Numbered from the stretch's first letter, positions 11,705 through 20,674 are shown. The stretch: 64,000 bases of DNA from CAVZVZ01 sp963778895 (GCA_963778895.1 CAVZVZ010000007.1:124001-188000); one strand, 5' to 3'. The notes: generated from the letters alone by a model not told the origin. Made by a program: numbers and translations.

Positions 11705-12457
11705 CTACTTCGAGAAGAACGCCTCGATCGCCGCCAGGTTCTCGGGGCCGCCGGCCAGTTCCGCGAACGCAGCGTTCTCGCGTTCGATCGCCTCGTTCCA
11801 GGCGTCGGTGCGGCCGGCGCGCAGCAGGCGGGTCGTCGCTCGCAGCGCGTTCGGCGGTTGAGCGGCAATGCGAGCGGCGACGGCTTGCGCCTCGGCGAGC
11901 AGATCGTCGGGCTCGGTCAGTCTCCAGACCAGGCCCGAGGCCAGCGCATCCTCGGCGCTGAGCCATTCACCCGTGAGTACGAAATGGGCCGCGGCTTGTC
12001 GACCCATGACGGTCGACAGGGTGACGCTGCTACCGGCTTCGGTCGTGACCCCCAACCCGACGAACGGAGTGCGAAACCGTGCCGCGGTGCTCGCCAGGAC
12101 GATGTCGCACCACGGCAACACCGTCACGCCGAACCCGACCGCCAGACCGTTGACCGCCGCGATCAACGGCACCTCGGTTTCGGCGATCGCGGTCATGAGG
12201 CCGCGAAAGCCTCGGTTCTCGTCGGCGTGGCGAGGATCGGCCATCTCGCTCAGGTCCTGACCCACATTGAAGGCGCGGCCGCTACCGGTGAGCACCACGC
12301 AGGCCACCTCATCCGTCACGGCTGATCGCAAGGCGTCGCGCGTACCGTCCCACAGCTCGAGCGACATCGCGTTCAACGCGTCGGGTCGGTTCCAAGTGAC
12401 GAGGCGAACGCCGTCGCGGTCCTCGATGCGGAGGTTGTCGGTCATGGACGTGGTCAT
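11705..12457 (-). CDS. Enoyl-CoA hydratase/isomerase (crotonase) family
   Basis: 250 aa, full-length crotonase fold. The oxyanion-hole segments GRAFNVGQDLSE and AAVNGLAVGFGVTVLPWCD are clear, and a catalytic-type Glu is kept in GLGVTTEAGSSVTL. Likely substrates are short or medium enoyl-CoA thioesters, but crotonases are too varied to name one. Two Met codons compete: 12457 and the in-frame 12445 (MTDNLR). The second sits 7 nt after a TATGAC box. It is transcribed divergently from the cobalamin-riboswitch operon. Confidence 0.9.
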   Translation of the reverse strand: MTTSMTDNLRIEDRDGVRLVTWNRPDALNAMSLELWDGTRDALRSAVTDEVACVVLTGSGRAFNVGQDLSEMADPRHADENRGFRGLMTAIAETEVPLIAAVNGLAVGFGVTVLPWCDIVLASTAARFRTPFVGLGVTTEAGSSVTLSTVMGRQAAAHFVLTGEWLSAEDALASGLVWRLTEPDDLLAEAQAVAARIAAQPPNALRATTRLLRAGRTDAWNEAIERENAAFAELAGGPENLAAIEAFFSK

Positions 12458-12529
12458 AGCACGGCCCCCGCTCGGAGCACCCAGCGTGGCCGCCCTTGCG
12501 TTGGCACGGCGAGCTGTGTTTCGCTGCTT

Positions 12530-12650
12530 GACGACAATTGACGTTCCGTGTGGGGGAAGCCGGTCGAAATCCGGCGCTGACCCGCAACCGTGGGCGTGCC
12601 TCGCTGAGGCGCGCGAGCCGGACTACCTGCCCGGGACGTGCTCCGAGTCG
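12530..12650 (+). promoter_or_regulatory. Cobalamin (B12) riboswitch
   Basis: The conserved core is present: GGGGGAAGCCGGT, AAATCCGG, CTGACCCGCAACCGTG (12552-12592) and the B12-box-like GAGCCGGACTACCTGCCCG (12615-12633). Spacing and order match the cobalamin riboswitch class that binds adenosyl- or methylcobalamin. The outer P1 pairing is not defined exactly, so the ends are approximate. It lies directly upstream of an ECF transporter operon, giving repression of uptake when B12 is plentiful. Confidence 0.92.
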
Positions 12651-12698
12651 ATCCGTCGAGGTCTACGGATGCTGGAGCCTGGCTGGCACCCCACCGGG

Positions 12699-12726
12699 TT
12701 CCTCCTGGGCACCGGCCCAGGAAGGA
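12699..12726 (+). promoter_or_regulatory. Ribosome-binding-site hairpin, riboswitch expression platform
   Basis: CCTGGGC (12704-12710) pairs perfectly with GCCCAGG (12715-12721) over a 4-nt loop, with further imperfect pairing outward. The 3' arm contains the Shine-Dalgarno AGGAAGGA (12719-12726) that serves the TTG start at 12735. Ligand-dependent formation of this hairpin would hide the site, so control is likely at translation. Confidence 0.7.
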
Positions 12727-12734
12727 CAGCACAG

Positions 12735-13604
12735 TTGCGACGCAGAGTCGGATCCCGTGTCGCTGTCGTCATCGGCGCGCTCGTGGTCGCGCTCGGTGCG
12801 CCGGTGAGCGTGACGGCGGGATCGCTCGTCGCCGGTGAGCAGTGCGCCGGTGCGGCGACGGGACCCACGGTCGCCGTCGTCGTCGATTTCGGCGACGTGA
12901 GCGGGCAGGGCACACCGCCCGGGGGAGTCGTGTCGCAATGCGTGCCGTGGTCGGACGGCGTGACGGGGCTCGACGCGCTCAAGAGTGCCGGCTTCACGTA
13001 CCGGGCGCAGGGCGCCGGTCAGGTTTGTGCCATCAACGGCTATCCGGCCGATGGCTGCGGCACCAAGACCGGCGACCGGAAATACCAGTATTGGGCGTAC
13101 TGGAAGGCGCCCGCGGGCGAGAACAGCTGGGACTACTCGGCGATCGGGGCGGCCCCGAAGATCCGCTCGGGTGGGACCGAAGGCTGGCGATTCGTCGAGG
13201 GCGCCGGCAGTCCGAACGATCCGCAGCCGCGTGGCGCAGCGGATCACGACGCGACATGTGGACCGATGACCGACCCGGATTCGCCGAACGGCCCGGCCGT
13301 GCCCGGGGCGGGCGTCCCGGAAGCGAACACCCCCGCGTCGCCGGCGTCGTCCGTGGCGACGGCTCCGGATTCGTCCACAGCCGATGCCGCCGTCGATGAC
13401 CCCGCCGCTCCCGCGGACTTCGCGCCCGGTACATCGACGACCGCGACCAACGCCGCGACTCCCGACGTCGCGCTCGCGGTGGCCACGCCGGCTTCGACGA
13501 AATCGGACGCCGGCAACATTCTCGGCGTGGTCATCGTGGTGGCGGTCATCGTGGCGCTTGGAGCCGCTGCATTCTTCCGCTCGCGGCGACCAGGCACTGG
13601 ATGA
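12735..13604 (+). CDS. Membrane-anchored transcobalamin-like (DUF4430-type) protein of the cobalamin ECF operon
   Basis: 289 codons from a TTG start chosen because AGGAAGGA lies 8 nt upstream and a signal peptide (RRRVGSRVAVVIGALVVALG) follows at once. An upstream ATG at 12669 would place the riboswitch hairpin inside the gene. Mature domain at about residues 35-150 resembles the transcobalamin C-terminal beta domain (WSDGVTGLDALKSAGFTYR, KYQYWAYWKAP). Then comes a Ser/Thr/Pro/Ala-rich stalk and one C-terminal helix followed by RSRRP. It is exported and tethered outside the membrane. I infer that it captures or presents cobalamin or a corrinoid to the transporter encoded next. Confidence 0.8.
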   Translation: MRRRVGSRVAVVIGALVVALGAPVSVTAGSLVAGEQCAGAATGPTVAVVVDFGDVSGQGTPPGGVVSQCVPWSDGVTGLDALKSAGFTYRAQGAGQVCAINGYPADGCGTKTGDRKYQYWAYWKAPAGENSWDYSAIGAAPKIRSGGTEGWRFVEGAGSPNDPQPRGAADHDATCGPMTDPDSPNGPAVPGAGVPEANTPASPASSVATAPDSSTADAAVDDPAAPADFAPGTSTTATNAATPDVALAVATPASTKSDAGNILGVVIVVAVIVALGAAAFFRSRRPGTG

Positions 13605-13608
13605 GCTC

Positions 13609-14760
13609 GTGACCGCGCCTCGGCGAACCACGACCCGACGCGGCCTGCACCCGCTCGCGTGGTGGATGTGGGCCGCGGGGCTCGCGGCGGGCGCCATGCG
13701 CATGACCAACCCACTTCTGCTGGGGTTGATCCTCGTCGTGGCGGCCTATGTGGTGGCGGCCCGGAAGGCCGACGCACCCTGGGCCGGCTCCTTCAGCCTC
13801 TTCCTGCGACTCGGCGTCCTCGTCATCGTGTTGCGGATGGTGCTCGAAATGCTCTTCGGCGTGCGGCTGCCGGGCACCGTGGTGTTCACGTTGCCCTCGG
13901 TGGACTTGCCCGATTGGGCCGCGGGAGTGAGTCTCGGCGGTCCCGTCACCGTCGAGATGCTGCTCGACGGCTTCACGCAAGGTCTGCGGCTCGCGGTGGT
14001 GCTGGCGTGCTTCGGTGCGGCCAACACGTTGGCCAGTCCCTACCGGCTCCTCCGCTCCCTACCCACCGTGCTGTACGAGGCCGGTGTCGTCGTGACGGTT
14101 GCGTTGTCGTTCGCGCCGCAGGTCGTCATGGCGGCCGGTCGTCGTCGCGAAGCCCGCCGGCTTCGGGGCCGCACCGCAAAGGGCGTGCGCGCCATGCGCG
14201 GCATTGCGTTGCCGGTGTTGGAGGGCTCGCTCGATCGATCGGTCGCGTTGGCCGCGTCGATGGACGCACGCGGTTACGGGCGACAGGCCGACCTCTCACC
14301 CTCCACGCGCCGCGTCGCGGCGGCATCGACCGTGTTGGGGCTCATCGCTATCTGCGGCGGTGTGTACGGGTTGCTCGACAGTGGCGCACCAGCCGCCCTC
14401 GGACTGCCGATGCTGGGCGCGGGGGCGTTGATCTGTGCGATCGGGTTGGTCGCGAAGGGCCGGCGTACGCCGCGCACGCGCTATCGCCCCGACGCGTGGG
14501 GCGCACCCGAATGGCTGACCGTGATCAGCGGTGGGGTCGCGCTGGCGGGCATCGTGCTCGCGGCCCGGATCGATCCGCAGTCGGTCGACATGCCGTTGTA
14601 TCCCCTCGCGTGGCCCGCCGTTCCGATCGTGGCGGTCATCGGCACGTTGGTGGCCGTGTTGCCGGCGTTCGTCGCGCCGAAACCGATCGGCTCGTTCGCG
14701 CGCACCCCGCCCCCGCCGGTCGCGGTCGAGTCGGAACCGGTGATCGAGGTGCCGGCATGA
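13609..14760 (+). CDS. ecfT: ECF transporter transmembrane component EcfT (CbiQ-like)
   Basis: 383 aa polytopic protein from a GTG start 4 nt after the previous stop. It carries the two Arg-containing coupling motifs of EcfT proteins: ARRLRG near residue 183 and SMDARGYG near 220, which dock onto the ATPase subunits. About four helices precede the motifs; three more hydrophobic stretches follow, making the protein longer than a minimal EcfT. It forms the membrane scaffold between the S component and the ATPases. Confidence 0.9.
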   Translation: MTAPRRTTTRRGLHPLAWWMWAAGLAAGAMRMTNPLLLGLILVVAAYVVAARKADAPWAGSFSLFLRLGVLVIVLRMVLEMLFGVRLPGTVVFTLPSVDLPDWAAGVSLGGPVTVEMLLDGFTQGLRLAVVLACFGAANTLASPYRLLRSLPTVLYEAGVVVTVALSFAPQVVMAAGRRREARRLRGRTAKGVRAMRGIALPVLEGSLDRSVALAASMDARGYGRQADLSPSTRRVAAASTVLGLIAICGGVYGLLDSGAPAALGLPMLGAGALICAIGLVAKGRRTPRTRYRPDAWGAPEWLTVISGGVALAGIVLAARIDPQSVDMPLYPLAWPAVPIVAVIGTLVAVLPAFVAPKPIGSFARTPPPPVAVESEPVIEVPA

Positions 14761-16367
14761 TCCGCTTCGAGGATGTCTCCTTCGAGTACCCGGATCGCGG
14801 CGAGCACACCTTGCGCAACGTCGATCTGGTCGTCCCCGAGGGTGAGATGTGTCTGGTGGTCGGCGCGACGGGCACGGGAAAGTCCACGCTCCTGCGCGCG
14901 ACGAACGGCCACGTGCCGCGCTTCACGGGTGGGACGCTGTCGGGCCGCGTCAGCATCGACGGCCGATCGACGGCCGAGTGGCTGCCCCGTGACCTGGCCG
15001 ATGTCGTCGGCGTCGTCGGGCAGGATCCCGCGGCGGGCTTCGTCACCGACACCGTCGAGGACGAGTTGGCTTACGCGATGGAGAACATCGGTGTCGCGCC
15101 CGATGCCATGCGCCGCCGCGTCGAGGACGTTCTCGACCTGCTCGATCTCCACACGTTGCGCGATCGGCCCTTGGCGACGCTGTCGGGTGGCCAACAGCAA
15201 CGGGTGGCCATCGGATCGGTTCTCACCGCGAACCCTCGCGTGCTCGTGCTCGATGAACCCACATCGGCCCTCGACCCGGCCGCGGCCGAAGAAGTTCTCG
15301 CGGCCCTCACGCGTCTCGTGCACGACTTGGGCATCACCGTTCTCGTCGCGGAGCACCGACTCGAGCGGGTCGTCCAGTACGCCGACCGTATGGTGCTCGT
15401 TCCCGGCGCAGGCGAACGCATCCACATCGGCGAGCCCGGCGCGGTGCTCGCCACTTCGCCCGTCGCACCACCTGTCGTGCAGCTCGGTCGACTGGTCGGC
15501 TGGTCGCCGGTTCCGCTTTCCATCCGCGACGCCCGCCGCCACGCGCCCGGATTGCGAGATCGCCTGGAAGGAAGTGTCCCACCGCCTCGTAGCCGCGTGA
15601 TCGGCGAGCGAGTGGCGTCAGTCAGTGGATTGTCCGCCAGCTATGGGCCCGTGCAGGCGTTGCGGGGAATCGACCTCACCTTGTCGCGCGGCGAAGTGGT
15701 CGGCGTGATGGGTCGCAACGGCGCCGGCAAGTCGACGTTGCTCGCACATCTGGTGGGTTTGCGCGCTCCGACCAAGGGCACGGTGGAGATCCAGGGCGTG
15801 GCCCCCCATCGGCTGTCGGCCCGCGAGGTGATGCGTCATGTCGCGTTGGTCCCACAGGACGCGGGTCTGCTGCTCGACGCGGCCACCGTCGACGCCGAAT
15901 GCCGCGCCGCCGATCACGACGCGTCGCGACCCGCGGGAAGCACGCGCGCGTTCCTCGACGAGCTCGTGCCCGGTGTGGCGGGCGATGCTCATCCGCGTGA
16001 TCTCTCGGAGGGTCAACGCCTCGGCCTTGCCTTGGCCGTGGTGCTGGTGGCTCGTCCTCCCGTGCTGTTGCTCGACGAGCCCACGCGCGGCCTCGACTAT
16101 GCGGCCAAGCGACGGCTGATCGACATCCTCGATGGACTGGCGCACGAGGGCCACTCGGTGGTGATCGCCACGCACGACGTGGAGGTCGTGGCCGCCGTCG
16201 CCGACCGCGTCGTGGTGATCGCCGATGGCGACATCGTGGCCGACGGGCCGGCGCGCGACGTGGTCACGCACTCACCGGTGTTCGCGCCGCAAGTGTCGAA
16301 GGTCTTGGCTCCGCTGCCATGGCTCACCGTGGACGAGGTGGAACGAGCGTTGGAGGGAGCGGCATGA
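14757..16367 (+). CDS. ECF transporter ATPase, fused EcfA-EcfA'
   Basis: 536 aa with two complete ABC ATPase domains. Domain 1 (about 1-230): Walker A GATGTGKST, signature LSGGQQQR, Walker B VLVLDEPTSALD. Domain 2 (about 290-515): Walker A GRNGAGKST, signature LSEGQ, Walker B VLLLDEPTRGLD. Such head-to-tail fusions replace separate EcfA1 and EcfA2. ATG overlaps the EcfT stop by 4 bp, so the two are translationally coupled. Confidence 0.95.
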   Translation: MIRFEDVSFEYPDRGEHTLRNVDLVVPEGEMCLVVGATGTGKSTLLRATNGHVPRFTGGTLSGRVSIDGRSTAEWLPRDLADVVGVVGQDPAAGFVTDTVEDELAYAMENIGVAPDAMRRRVEDVLDLLDLHTLRDRPLATLSGGQQQRVAIGSVLTANPRVLVLDEPTSALDPAAAEEVLAALTRLVHDLGITVLVAEHRLERVVQYADRMVLVPGAGERIHIGEPGAVLATSPVAPPVVQLGRLVGWSPVPLSIRDARRHAPGLRDRLEGSVPPPRSRVIGERVASVSGLSASYGPVQALRGIDLTLSRGEVVGVMGRNGAGKSTLLAHLVGLRAPTKGTVEIQGVAPHRLSAREVMRHVALVPQDAGLLLDAATVDAECRAADHDASRPAGSTRAFLDELVPGVAGDAHPRDLSEGQRLGLALAVVLVARPPVLLLDEPTRGLDYAAKRRLIDILDGLAHEGHSVVIATHDVEVVAAVADRVVVIADGDIVADGPARDVVTHSPVFAPQVSKVLAPLPWLTVDEVERALEGAA

Positions 16368-17161
16368 CCGCTGTCGTGCGCTTGCGGCGATCGTCGGGCG
16401 CGATCCTCCTCGTGGCGTCGTTCCTCGGCTTGGTCGCCTTCACGTGGCCGCTCTTCGTCGATCCCGTCGGCAGCGAGAACCTCGCGCACAGCGGCGACGC
16501 GCCGTGGATCTTCCTCGCGCTGCTGCCGTTGCTGTTCGCGGTGATCGTGGCCGAGCTGGCGGATGGCGCGCTCGATGCGAAGGCGGTGGCATTGCTCGGT
16601 GTGCTCGCGGCGTGCGGTGCCGCGCTCCGATTGCCCGGAGGCGTGACCGGCTTCGAGCCCATGTTCTTCATCTTCATCCCGGCCGGGCGGGTCTTCGGTC
16701 GCGGCTTTGGCTTCGTGCTCGGCGCGCTCACGATGTTTGCGTCGGCCCTGATCACCGGCGGCGTCGGACCGTGGTTGCCGTTCCAGATGTTCGGGGCGGC
16801 GTGGGTCGGATTCTTCGCCGGCTGTCTCCCGCCGGCTCGCGGACGGGCGGAGGTGTTCCTCCTCGCCGGATACGGCTTCGTGGCCGGGCTGGTCTATGGC
16901 TTGTTGCTCAACATGTGGTTCTGGCCGTACGGCGCGAGCGCCGGTTCGGAGCTGTCGTACGTGCCGGGGGCCGGGCTGGCCGAGAACCTGCGCCGGTTCT
17001 GGGGCTTTCACTTGGCGACGTCGCTCGGGTGGGACCTACCCCGCGCCGCGTTGAACGCGATTCTGGTCCTCGTCGTGGGTGCTCCCGTTCTCGCCGCCTT
17101 GCGGCGCGTGGCGCGCCGCGCGGCATTCGGCGCGCCCGTCGAATTCGAGGACGCCCTCTGA
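16364..17161 (+). CDS. ECF transporter substrate-specific (S) component, predicted cobalamin uptake
   Basis: 265 aa with about six to seven hydrophobic segments and the ECF S-component style GFEPMFFIFIPAGRVFG and GGVGPWLPFQMFGAAWVG. A GGAGGGA ribosome site precedes an ATG that overlaps the ATPase stop. The upstream B12 riboswitch makes cobalamin or a precursor corrinoid the probable substrate, as in CbrT-type systems. The specificity is inferred from regulation, not from residues. Confidence 0.85.
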   Translation: MTAVVRLRRSSGAILLVASFLGLVAFTWPLFVDPVGSENLAHSGDAPWIFLALLPLLFAVIVAELADGALDAKAVALLGVLAACGAALRLPGGVTGFEPMFFIFIPAGRVFGRGFGFVLGALTMFASALITGGVGPWLPFQMFGAAWVGFFAGCLPPARGRAEVFLLAGYGFVAGLVYGLLLNMWFWPYGASAGSELSYVPGAGLAENLRRFWGFHLATSLGWDLPRAALNAILVLVVGAPVLAALRRVARRAAFGAPVEFEDAL

Positions 17162-17176
17162 TTTGCACGTCGCGGT

Positions 17177-17182
17177 TACGCT
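17177..17182 (+). promoter_or_regulatory. -10 box TACGCT, probable leaderless start
   Basis: TACGCT ends 9 nt before the TTG start at 17192. No Shine-Dalgarno sequence is visible. Confidence 0.45.
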
Positions 17183-17191
17183 CGCTCGCCG

Positions 17192-18877
17192 TTGAGCGAC
17201 TTCCCCGCACCTCCTGACGCCGGCTCCCGCCTCGGCGGCCTGCATCGCCGCCCGTCGGCCGAACCGCCACCCTTGCCGCGCTCGTTCGACGGGCTCACGG
17301 CGGCGTGGCTGGTGTTCGCGGCAGCACTGTCCGCGTTGTGGTTGATCGTGGCTCTGGTCCCGTCCCTCAACCAGTGGATCACCACCCGCGAAGGACAGTT
17401 CGTGGTGACGGTGGCGAGCTGGCGCAGCAGTGGCCTGACGTCGTTCCTGTCATCGACCTACAGCGTTCTGTACACGTGGACCGTGCCCGTCGTGGGCTGG
17501 GGAACGATCATCGCCCTCGTCGTGTTCCGGCGGTTCCGCCACGTGCTCTGCTTCTTCGGCGCGCTGCTCGTGGTGTTGGCGATCACGTACACGATCGAGG
17601 GCGTCGCCCGTCGGCCGCGTCCCTACGAGGTCGTGATCGAGGGCCGCTGGGAGGGCTACGCGCACCCGTCGTGGCCGGTCGCGGGTGCTGCCGCGGTGTT
17701 CACGGGCGCAGTGTTGTCGTTGGTGCCGCCGGGTCGGTGGCGACGTGTCGGTGTGGTCGCGGTGGCGCTCGTGCTGTTCCTCTACGGCGCGATCGAGACC
17801 TATCTCGGCGTTTCGCATCCGGCCGATCAGTTCCTGGGCATCGTGATCGGCGTGACCGTGCCGGTCCTCGCGTTCCGGGTGTTCGCGCCGGAGGAGGTGT
17901 TCCCGGTCGGTTACGGCCCGAGCGGCAACTCGGCGCACCTCGACTTGAGCGGCGCGCGCGGTCGGGCCATTCGCGAAGCCGTCGACGATCAACTCGGTGT
18001 GGACGTGGCCGAGATCAAGCCGATCGGGTCCGAGGCATCGAAGGGCTCCACGCCGATGCGCTTGTTCACGGTCGACCGCGCCACCGGTGACGTCGGCCCG
18101 ATCCTTTTCGCCAAGTTGCTCGCCCGGAGTCACCTGCGCTCGGATCGTTGGTACAAGCTCGGTCGCACATTGCTGTACGGACGGCTCGAGGACGAGGGCA
18201 AGTTCCAAACGGTGCGGCGTCTCGTGCAACAAGAGGACTACCTCGGGCTGCGGATCGCCGAGGCGGGCATCCATGTGCCCAAGACGTTCGGCGTCGTCGA
18301 GCTCACACCGGAGCGCGAGTACCTGCTCGTGACCGGCTTTCTCGATGGCTACCAGGAGATCGGTGAGGCCGAGCTCTCCACCGCCGCGATCGACAACGCA
18401 CTCGGGATCGTGCGGAAGCTGTGGGACGCAGGCCTCGCGCACCGCGACATAAAGCCCGGGAACTTGATGGTGAAGGGGGACGACGTCGCACTCATCGATG
18501 TGTCGTTCGGCGAGATCCGTCCGTCGCCTTGGCGTCAAGCGGTCGACCTGGCCAACATCATGCTCGTCCTCGCGCTGCGTTCCGACCCCGACACCGTGTA
18601 CGAGCGGGCGCTACTGCAGTTCACACCAACCGACATCGGCGAGGCGTTCGCCGCGACCCGTGGCGTGACGCTGCCGTCGCAGCTGCGCGACGACATGAAG
18701 GCCGACGGTCGGGATCTGATCGGCCGCTTCCGTGAACTGGCGCCGACTTACCCGCCCATCTCCATTCAGCTGTGGAGCTGGCGTCGCGTCGGGCTGATCG
18801 TGTGGGTCCTGTTCGTCGCGCTGATCGTCGTATCGGTGGGGCTGGACTACTTGCAGCGAGTCGGGATGCTGCCGTGA
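17192..18877 (+). CDS. PAP2-like phosphatase fused to a protein-kinase-like domain
   Basis: 561 aa, TTG start. N-terminal part (about 30-235): five or six helices with PAP2 motifs RRPRPYE (motif 1) and YLGVSHPADQFLG (motif 3). Motif 2 reads HPSWPVAG instead of PSGH, so a key catalytic His is displaced or lost. C-terminal part (about 260-520) is a kinase-fold domain with a catalytic-loop-like GLAHRDIKPGNLMV and VALIDVSFGE in the DFG position. A last helix (about 530-553) returns to the membrane. Lipid-linked phosphate turnover coupled to phosphorylation is a reasonable guess; the substrate is unknown. It heads an operon with the next two genes. Confidence 0.8.
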   Translation: MSDFPAPPDAGSRLGGLHRRPSAEPPPLPRSFDGLTAAWLVFAAALSALWLIVALVPSLNQWITTREGQFVVTVASWRSSGLTSFLSSTYSVLYTWTVPVVGWGTIIALVVFRRFRHVLCFFGALLVVLAITYTIEGVARRPRPYEVVIEGRWEGYAHPSWPVAGAAAVFTGAVLSLVPPGRWRRVGVVAVALVLFLYGAIETYLGVSHPADQFLGIVIGVTVPVLAFRVFAPEEVFPVGYGPSGNSAHLDLSGARGRAIREAVDDQLGVDVAEIKPIGSEASKGSTPMRLFTVDRATGDVGPILFAKLLARSHLRSDRWYKLGRTLLYGRLEDEGKFQTVRRLVQQEDYLGLRIAEAGIHVPKTFGVVELTPEREYLLVTGFLDGYQEIGEAELSTAAIDNALGIVRKLWDAGLAHRDIKPGNLMVKGDDVALIDVSFGEIRPSPWRQAVDLANIMLVLALRSDPDTVYERALLQFTPTDIGEAFAATRGVTLPSQLRDDMKADGRDLIGRFRELAPTYPPISIQLWSWRRVGLIVWVLFVALIVVSVGLDYLQRVGMLP

Positions 18878-19443
18878 GGAAGGTGGCCATCGCCGCTGTT
18901 CTGCTGCTGGTCGTAGTGGGTGTGGTCGGCGCCTATTCGGCGATGCAGAACGACACCAGCGAGGCCAACGTCGTTCCGGGCACCGTCTGTCCCTCCGACA
19001 CGGTCAACGACCTCGTTGCGCAGAGTGTGCCGTCGGCGTCGCTGGTTCCCTGCGTGTCGCTGTTCGGCGGCCGCTGGTCCGTCGACGGTGAGAACTACAC
19101 ATCGCATGGCACGACGGTGTCGATGACGGGTCACGATTCGGCCGACGTCACGTGGAAGGTCGCATTCGACGAGAGCTGCGACACGTCCGGGATGACGGCG
19201 ACCGGCCAATCGAATGGCGCAGCGCTGTCGCAATCGGAGCAAACGACGGACACGAGCTCGACCCGAACACAAGCGCTCGTGTTCGATGGCGGTTGTGTGA
19301 TCTCGACCGTGGTGATCCCGTCGCGGTTCGACCATGACCTGGTTGTCGCCGACGTGGACGCCGCGTTGGTGTTGGTGCCGCGGTCGGCGTTGAACGCTCA
19401 AGTGCGCGCCGAGTCCGACGGAAAGCTCGGACTCGATCCGTGA
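18874..19443 (+). CDS. Secreted or membrane-anchored protein of unknown function
   Basis: 189 aa. The GTG start overlaps the previous stop by 4 bp. One N-terminal hydrophobic segment (VRKVAIAAVLLLVVVGVVG) acts as signal or anchor. The rest is a soluble extracytoplasmic domain with four Cys (CPSD, VPCVSLFGG, ESCDTSG, GGCVIS) that could form two disulfides. I recognise no family. The repeated acidic and Thr-rich composition suggests a beta-rich fold. Confidence 0.7.
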   Translation: MRKVAIAAVLLLVVVGVVGAYSAMQNDTSEANVVPGTVCPSDTVNDLVAQSVPSASLVPCVSLFGGRWSVDGENYTSHGTTVSMTGHDSADVTWKVAFDESCDTSGMTATGQSNGAALSQSEQTTDTSSTRTQALVFDGGCVISTVVIPSRFDHDLVVADVDAALVLVPRSALNAQVRAESDGKLGLDP

Positions 19444-20411
19444 CCGCGGTCTATGTGAGTCGCCCGCTCCCCGAACCCGGCGTGTCGTTGTTGCGCGCCG
19501 CTGGTATCGACGTCGAACAGCACGAGATCGACGAACCGCCCGCGCGGGACGAGCTGTTGGCGCGGGTGGACGACAAGGCCGGCATCCTGTCGATGCTGAC
19601 GGAGCGCATCGACGCTGAGCTGATGGACGGCGCGCCCGATCTTCGCGTGGTGGCCAACCTCGCAGTGGGTTACGACAACATCGACGTGCCGGCGGCGACC
19701 GAGCGCGGCATCGTGGTCACCAACACCCCGGACGTGTTGACCGAGGCCACGGCCGACCTGGCGTGGGCGCTGCTCATGGCGGCCGCGCGCCGGCTCGGCG
19801 AAGGTGATCGACTCGTTCGAGCGGGAGAGTGGGAAGGTTGGAGCCCCACGCAATTGCTCGGTCGGGCGGTCTGGGGGCAAACGATCGGCATCGTCGGTAT
19901 GGGCAAGATCGGGTCAGCCGTCGCTCGCCGCGCTCGCGGGTTCGGCATGACGGTGCTCTACCACAACCGTTCACCTCGGCCCGAGGCCGAAGGCGAGCTC
20001 GGCGCTCGATTGGTCGACCTGCCCACGCTGTGGCGCGAGGCCGACTTCGTGTCGTTGCACGCACCGCTGACCGAGCAGACCCGACACATCGTCGACGCCG
20101 ATGCACTGGAGCGAATGCGTGACACTGCGGTGCTGGTGAACACCGCGCGTGGGCCGTTGATCGACGAAGCGGCTCTGGTGGCGGCATTGCGGGGCGGCGT
20201 GATCGCCGCGGCCGGCCTCGACGTGTTCGAACGCGAACCGTTGATCGATCCCGGGTTGGCACCGCTCGACAACGTGGTGCTCGCCCCACACGTCGGCTCG
20301 GCGACCATCGACGCGAGGTCGGCGATGGTGCGCTGCTGTTCGGAGAACATCATCGCCGTGCTCAACGGCAACCCACCCCTCACGCCCCTCAACCCCGAAG
20401 TGCTCGGCTGA
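19440..20411 (+). CDS. D-isomer-specific 2-hydroxyacid dehydrogenase (glyoxylate/hydroxypyruvate reductase-like)
   Basis: 323 aa. NAD(P)-binding GMGKIGSAVA near residue 145. The catalytic triad positions are present: Arg in NTARGPLIDE, Glu in the downstream segment, and His in LAPHVGSAT. The substrate segment NLAVGYDNIDV matches glyoxylate reductases better than phosphoglycerate dehydrogenase, and no ACT domain follows. GTG start overlapping the previous stop by 4 bp. Confidence 0.9.
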   Translation: MTAVYVSRPLPEPGVSLLRAAGIDVEQHEIDEPPARDELLARVDDKAGILSMLTERIDAELMDGAPDLRVVANLAVGYDNIDVPAATERGIVVTNTPDVLTEATADLAWALLMAAARRLGEGDRLVRAGEWEGWSPTQLLGRAVWGQTIGIVGMGKIGSAVARRARGFGMTVLYHNRSPRPEAEGELGARLVDLPTLWREADFVSLHAPLTEQTRHIVDADALERMRDTAVLVNTARGPLIDEAALVAALRGGVIAAAGLDVFEREPLIDPGLAPLDNVVLAPHVGSATIDARSAMVRCCSENIIAVLNGNPPLTPLNPEVLG

Positions 20412-20532
20412 GCAAGGCTCGCTCGGGCGATCGCGGCGGCTGATCCTCGAGGCCGATGGTCGAGCGTTCCACACGCGCAAGGCGGACTTCGCACGAGACC
20501 GACAGGGAGACCGCGAGGCGTCGGGCGAACGG

Positions 20533-20658
20533 CTATAGGTGGCGCGCTTCACGTTCGATGAACTCATCGATCGACCGCAGCAAGTCGTCGATGAACTGCT
20601 CCGCATCGGCGGGGCGATTCGTGGGCCGATCGGGCAGTAGAAGCCGGAATCCGGACAC
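20533..20658 (-). CDS. Possible small acidic protein (41 aa)
   Basis: A GTG-initiated frame encoding an amphipathic, acidic helix-like C-terminus (EQFIDDLLRSIDEFIERE). Composition looks protein-like rather than like a shadow frame. The ribosome site is weak and it runs into the promoter of the divergent HEPN gene. It may be a real small gene or chance. Confidence 0.25.
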   Translation of the reverse strand: MSGFRLLLPDRPTNRPADAEQFIDDLLRSIDEFIEREARHL

Positions 20659-20668
20659 TGCTGCCCGT

Positions 20669-20674
20669 TAGGGT
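20669..20674 (+). promoter_or_regulatory. -10 box TAGGGT
   Basis: TAGGGT ends 11 nt before ATG 20686, with GGGGAAG in between as a weak ribosome site. The transcript leader would be very short. Confidence 0.4.
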
